Below are positions 62,632 through 64,000 of a stretch of DNA of 64,000 bases, piece by piece. The stretch is from contig DATLYE010000075.1 of NCBI GenBank assembly GCA_035575135.1, forward strand, positions 1 to 64,000, given 5' to 3'. The stretch is from JANWXD01 sp035575135. Its GTDB lineage: Bacteria; Acidobacteriota; Terriglobia; Bryobacterales; Bryobacteraceae. Under the pieces are notes generated by a model. That model had not been told where the DNA came from, searched no databases, and worked only from the letters and a program-made list of their open reading frames with translations. A program made the position numbers and the translations under genes. How positions within the stretch are numbered: the first letter of the stretch is position 1; every line of letters begins with the position of its first letter.

Positions 62632-63021
62632 TCACCCGAGCCGCCGGTGCTCCTTGAGGATGCACCGGTCCATGACCACAAACAGCCCCGCCTGCCGTGC
62701 CCGCTCCGCCGCCGCTTCGTTGACCACCCCTTCCTGCAGCCAGATGGCAGGAGCACCGATACGAATCGCAGCCTCGACAATCTCCGGCACGTACTCCGGC
62801 CGCCGGAACACGTTCACGATGTCCACCTTCTCCGGGACCGCCTCCAGGCTGGGATAGGCCTTCTCCCCGAGCACCTCGGTCTCGTTCGGATTGACAGGGA
62901 TGATGCGATAGCCCGCGCGTTGCATGTACTCCGCCACGCCGTGGCTCGGCCGCCACGGCTTGCCGGACAGACCCACCACCGCGATGGTCCGCGCGGACCG
63001 CAGCAATTCAGGGATGCTCAT
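62632..63021 (-). CDS. CoA-binding domain protein (YccU-like)
   Basis: A 129-residue Rossmann-fold CoA-binding_2 protein, from RTIAVVGLSGKPWRPSHGVAEYMQRAGYRIIPVNPNETEVLG through VDIVNVFRRPEYVPEIVEAAIRIGAPAIWLQEGVVNEAAAERA to VVMDRCILKEHRRL, which covers the whole family. The ligand's biological role is unknown. It overlaps rluB by 14 bases and is transcribed with it. Confidence 0.88.
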   Translation of the reverse strand: MSIPELLRSARTIAVVGLSGKPWRPSHGVAEYMQRAGYRIIPVNPNETEVLGEKAYPSLEAVPEKVDIVNVFRRPEYVPEIVEAAIRIGAPAIWLQEGVVNEAAAERARQAGLFVVMDRCILKEHRRLG

Positions 63022-63748
63022 CAGCCGGCAACTTCAGCATACTCCGGAACCGCGCCACCTCGGACGGGGTCAGGTATCGGAATTCCCCGGGTTTGAGCGA
63101 ACCCAGTTCCAGAAACCCGATCCGCACGCGTTTCAGCTTCTCGACCAGCCTGCCGAAATGCCGGAACATCAGCCGGATCTGGTTCTGCCGCCCTTCGATC
63201 AACCGCACTTCGTACCACGGGTTCCGGGCGCGCTGCACCAGACGCAGACCGGCGGGCGCGGTGCGGCGCCCGTAGAGCGGAACGCCTTCCCGGAACTGCC
63301 GTTCCTGCTCGGGCGTCAGCGCGCCGTTGACTTTCACAAGATAGGTCTTGGGCAGGTGGCTGGAAGCCGCCATCACCCGATGGGCGAACTCGCCGTCGTT
63401 GGTCAGCAGCAGCAATCCTTCGGAGTCGTAATCCAGACGGCCCACCGGAAACACGCGCTCTTTCACCCCGCCAAGAAAATCCATCACGGTGGGGCGGCCC
63501 TGGGGATCGTGCATCGTCGTCACGCAACCGCGCGGCTTGTGAAACGCCAGATAGACCAGACGCCGTGGCGGCCGCACCAGCCTGCCGTCCACCTTGATGT
63601 GGTCGCGCTCCAGATCCGCCTTGGCGCCGAGCTCGGTGACGACCCGGCCGTTCACCGTGACCCGCCCCTCCAGGATCAGCTGCTCCGCCTTGCGCCGGCT
63701 CGTCACACCGGCGCGCGACAGGATCTTTTGCAGGCGTTCCAGCGCCAT
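63008..63748 (-). CDS. rluB: RluB/RsuA-family 23S rRNA pseudouridine synthase
   Basis: A 246-residue pseudouridine synthase. An S4 RNA-binding domain (MALERLQKILSRAGVTSRRKAEQLILEGRVTVNG) is followed by the catalytic motif GRLDYDSEG at 103-111 with Asp106, LLLTNDGEFAHR and RQNQIRLMFRHFG. The family modifies U2605 in 23S rRNA. It follows scpB by 34 bases, as is common in many bacteria (scpA-scpB-rluB). Confidence 0.93.
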   Translation of the reverse strand: MALERLQKILSRAGVTSRRKAEQLILEGRVTVNGRVVTELGAKADLERDHIKVDGRLVRPPRRLVYLAFHKPRGCVTTMHDPQGRPTVMDFLGGVKERVFPVGRLDYDSEGLLLLTNDGEFAHRVMAASSHLPKTYLVKVNGALTPEQERQFREGVPLYGRRTAPAGLRLVQRARNPWYEVRLIEGRQNQIRLMFRHFGRLVEKLKRVRIGFLELGSLKPGEFRYLTPSEVARFRSMLKLPADEHP

Positions 63749-63782
63749 GACGGACAGGTCCTCCCGGGCGATGCCTGCCGGA

Positions 63783-64000
63783 CTAGGCCGCGCCCTCGCC
63801 GGAGCCGGAGTCCGTTGCCGGCTCCTCCAGGGCCAGGCGCCGCAGTTCGTCGAACTCCTTGAGCGTCGGCAGCTCGCTCAAATCCTTCAGGCCGAACTGG
63901 ACCAGGAACTCTTTGGTCGTCTTGTAAAGGATCGGCCGTCCGACCACGTTCTTGCGCCCTGCCGTGGTGATGAGTTTGCGCTCGAGCAGCGTCTTGAGTA
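63783..64000 (-). CDS. scpB: Segregation and condensation protein B, C-terminal part (cut by window edge)
   Basis: Translation of the minus strand reads LKTLLERKLITTAGRKNVV, then GRPILYKTTKEFLVQFGLKD and LSELPTLKEFDELRRL before an acidic tail and the TAG at 63783. This is the conserved second winged helix of ScpB, which joins SMC and ScpA in chromosome condensation. The N-terminal part lies beyond the window. Confidence 0.9.
   Translation of the reverse strand, partial: LKTLLERKLITTAGRKNVVGRPILYKTTKEFLVQFGLKDLSELPTLKEFDELRRLALEEPATDSGSGEGAA

Noticed and set aside
62483..62956. Minus-strand frame with C-terminus GVNTRVGKLVKVLVGGNF
   Set aside because: Most of it is a shadow of the CoA-binding gene. 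The last ~50 codons have no start of their own.

Overview
The window reads as chromosome of an Acidobacteriota member of the Bryobacterales/Solibacter type. The basis is high GC, Oar-like TonB-dependent receptors with a carboxypeptidase-regulatory N-terminus, FG-GAP/ASPIC-UnbV proteins, Tat-exported sugar isomerases and oxidoreductases, many TPR proteins, a winged-helix/transmembrane regulator typical of the phylum, and a tmRNA whose tag reads ANTQFAYAA. This assignment is inference from gene families; no search was run.

Layout. 1-3.9 kb: a glycosyltransferase and a divergent GH57 enzyme (sugar-glycerate or alpha-glucan metabolism). 3.9-12.2 kb, minus strand: the lptC/A-lptB-rpoN-hpf-rapZ envelope/nitrogen-sigma cluster, followed by rpiB and a glucose-6-phosphate isomerase coupled by an ATGA overlap. 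12.3-14.5 kb: groES-groEL behind a promoter overlapping a near-consensus CIRCE element and ended by a clear terminator. 14.7-19.6 kb: a secreted lipoprotein-carrier-like protein, a CPBP membrane protease, an acyl-CoA dehydrogenase homologue and a TPR protein. 19.7-23.4 kb: a TonB receptor broken by a one-base frameshift. 23.5-33.4 kb: methyltransferases, patatin, tmRNA, a MarR-protoglobin operon, clpS, a serine hydrolase/propeller fusion, citrate synthase, a DHH phosphoesterase and an ECF sigma/zinc anti-sigma pair. 33.4-42.5 kb: an FG-GAP protein, an intact TonB receptor with a divergent regulator, and two TPR proteins.

The two most unusual regions adjoin each other. At 43.4-46.4 kb, a strong TTGACA-N18-TATACT promoter drives five minus-strand genes: a 70-residue peptide, a nucleotidyltransferase, a PqqD-like (RRE-type) protein, a thymidylate-kinase-like P-loop kinase and an NDP-kinase-like protein with a long C-terminal extension. 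Four of the five overlap. This resembles a peptide-modification system, but no described class was recognised. Immediately upstream of its promoter, 46406-52052 is bounded by perfect 20-base inverted repeats with 11-base direct repeats just outside, the structure of a transposed element. It carries a secreted Cys/aromatic-rich protein, a carboxypeptidase-regulatory-repeat protein, an internally duplicated beta-barrel and an excisionase-type DNA-binding protein, but no recognisable transposase.

52.1-62.4 kb is a sugar-acid region: sugar isomerase, Gfo/Idh/MocA oxidoreductase, YagF/YjhG-type xylonate dehydratase, zinc alcohol dehydrogenase and GarD-type galactarate dehydratase. A two-gene McrBC restriction system lies inside it. 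The window ends in an scpB-rluB-CoA-binding cluster, with scpB cut by the edge.
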